From JBJXGV01 sp046160485 (GTDB lineage: Bacteria; Orphanbacterota; Orphanbacteria; JBJXGV01): a stretch of 64,000 nucleotides of DNA. The position numbers and the translations under genes were made by a program. Every line of letters begins with the position of its first letter. Positions within the stretch are counted from its first letter, which is position 1. Location of the stretch: positions 124,001 to 188,000 of the forward strand of contig JBJXGV010000012.1 of assembly GCA_046160485.1 (NCBI GenBank), given 5' to 3'. Positions 63,389 to 64,000 of this stretch are shown here, in pieces. The notes below the pieces were generated by a model. It ran no database searches. It was not told the origin of the DNA and was given only the letters and a program-made list of their open reading frames with translations.

Positions 63389-63491
63389 GATAGGCCTCCT
63401 CCTCAATTCTGATAACGACGGGATCACACCGCCACATCCGTTGGGTTGAACGGAGGAGGAATCAACCGGGGACAGCGGCGACTTCAGTGAG

Positions 63492-63800
63492 TTATACCGC
63501 GCGCATCGAAAAAGTAAACTGAATTATACCACAATTGTTTGCATAAACGTAAAGCCGCCAGATCGGTTGACGTCGAGCGGAGACCACCAAGATGGAATGC
63601 GAGGACAAATCATTCGAAGCGAGCCGCACGCTTCCGCCTATTTCGATGACCACGCACCTTGGTTCCCTGCTCGTCACCTGCTGCCGCACGCGCGCGACGT
63701 CGCCATAGCGCATCCCCACGACGTCCTCCGCCTCGACCGTCGTCCCGTCCAGCGACTCGCGTTCCTTCTCGATGCAGGCGCGCGGGCCGAAAACGCACAC
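63492..63800 (-). CDS. Hypothetical protein
   Basis: The 102-residue protein starts at GTG 63800, 3 bp after the stop of the partial gene before it. It shows VEAEDVVGMRYGDVARVRQQ and PRCVVIEIGGSVRLA. The 3' end contains the strong promoter at 63524-63554. No family recognised; the tight spacing supports it as a gene. Confidence 0.6.
   Translation of the reverse strand: MCVFGPRACIEKERESLDGTTVEAEDVVGMRYGDVARVRQQVTSREPRCVVIEIGGSVRLASNDLSSHSILVVSARRQPIWRLYVYANNCGIIQFTFSMRAV
63524..63554 (-). promoter_or_regulatory. Strong extended -10 promoter
   Basis: On the minus strand a perfect TATAAT (63529-63524) is preceded by TGG, making an extended -10; TTTACG (63554-63549) is a weak -35 at 19 bp. It drives the small protein and peptidase-like genes from inside the gene at 63492-63800. 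Confidence 0.7.
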
Positions 63801-63803
63801 GCG

Positions 63804-64000
63804 TTACAGCAGCGTTTCAAACCCGCGCCGAATGATCGCGGCCATCGCTCGCCGGCGACTTTCGAGGAAGTCAGCGTACGGCATGTGCTCCCATTCATCG
63901 GGTAGCGCGTGCAGCTCGTGCATGGCTCGCCACTCGGCGGAAGAGAATCGTGTCCGGATTCCGGCAACATACTCGCTCGGGGGCTCGTCACTGATCGCGA
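63804..64000 (-). CDS. Hypothetical protein (5' part beyond window)
   Basis: The C-terminal 64 residues of a gene that enters from the right edge and stops at TAA 63806-63804. The visible part is helical: RFSSAEWRAMHELHALPDEW, then HMPYADFLESRRRAMAAIIR. No domain can be named from this fragment. It is tightly linked to the next gene (3-bp gap). Confidence 0.6.
   Translation of the reverse strand, partial: AISDEPPSEYVAGIRTRFSSAEWRAMHELHALPDEWEHMPYADFLESRRRAMAAIIRRGFETLL

Overview
The window reads as high-GC DNA from a free-living Gram-negative bacterium. It carries an LpxH-type lipid A enzyme, an Omp85-type barrel, a PorV/PorQ-like outer-membrane protein, HtrA, and two sigma-54 activators. 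This mix, with FN3 lipoproteins, DUF4390 and DUF4097, would fit a poorly cultured phylum such as Candidatus Eisenbacteria. That placement is inference; no rRNA is present to test it.

Region 1 (1 to 29.5 kb) is the core chromosome. It holds a c-di-GMP-type response-regulator operon (1-2537). Next comes a housekeeping run on the minus strand: tsaD, a YbbR-domain protein, holB, holA, a LysM amidase, an M23 peptidase and htrA. lpxH and a PorV-like gene follow. The PorV-like gene is preceded by a heavily structured minus-strand RNA with a strong intrinsic terminator. After that lie an FN3 lipoprotein behind a sigma-54-like promoter, an NtrC regulator, an ArsR repressor, rlmN, a histidine kinase/NtrC pair, a CBM48-Omp85 fusion, a DUF4390 protein, and an ECF-sigma/DUF4097/anti-sigma/bactofilin-like/glycosyltransferase operon. 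The stretch ends with enolase, an FtsB-like protein and tRNA-fMet.

Region 2 (29.4 to about 45 kb) is a mobile element at tRNA-fMet. A large serine recombinase has its last 14 codons and stop inside the tRNA gene. Behind it lie a train of small genes (one DUF2924, one SpoVG-like), a prim-pol/ATPase replication protein, a divergent promoter pair, a ParB-methyltransferase fusion, a zinc-motif protein and a large terminase. HNH-like, tyrosine recombinase and nuclease genes follow. No capsid, portal or tail gene is visible, so the element looks like a satellite or a stripped prophage. No right attachment site was found.

Region 3 (45.9 to 64 kb) looks like a defence or conflict island, all on the minus strand. 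The most striking locus is a six-gene operon (45966-55688). It encodes a membrane-anchored vWA protein, a 959-residue tubulin-like GTPase, an unrecognised protein, a MotA/ZorA-like channel with a long tail, a MotB/ZorB-like OmpA protein, and a second unrecognised protein. This resembles the Zorya AB motor, but with vWA and tubulin-like partners where ZorC, ZorD or ZorE would be expected. A Type III restriction-modification pair (mod, res) lies 40 bp upstream on the same strand. Further upstream are a predicted papain-like/C39-like cysteine peptidase and small genes that run off the window edge.
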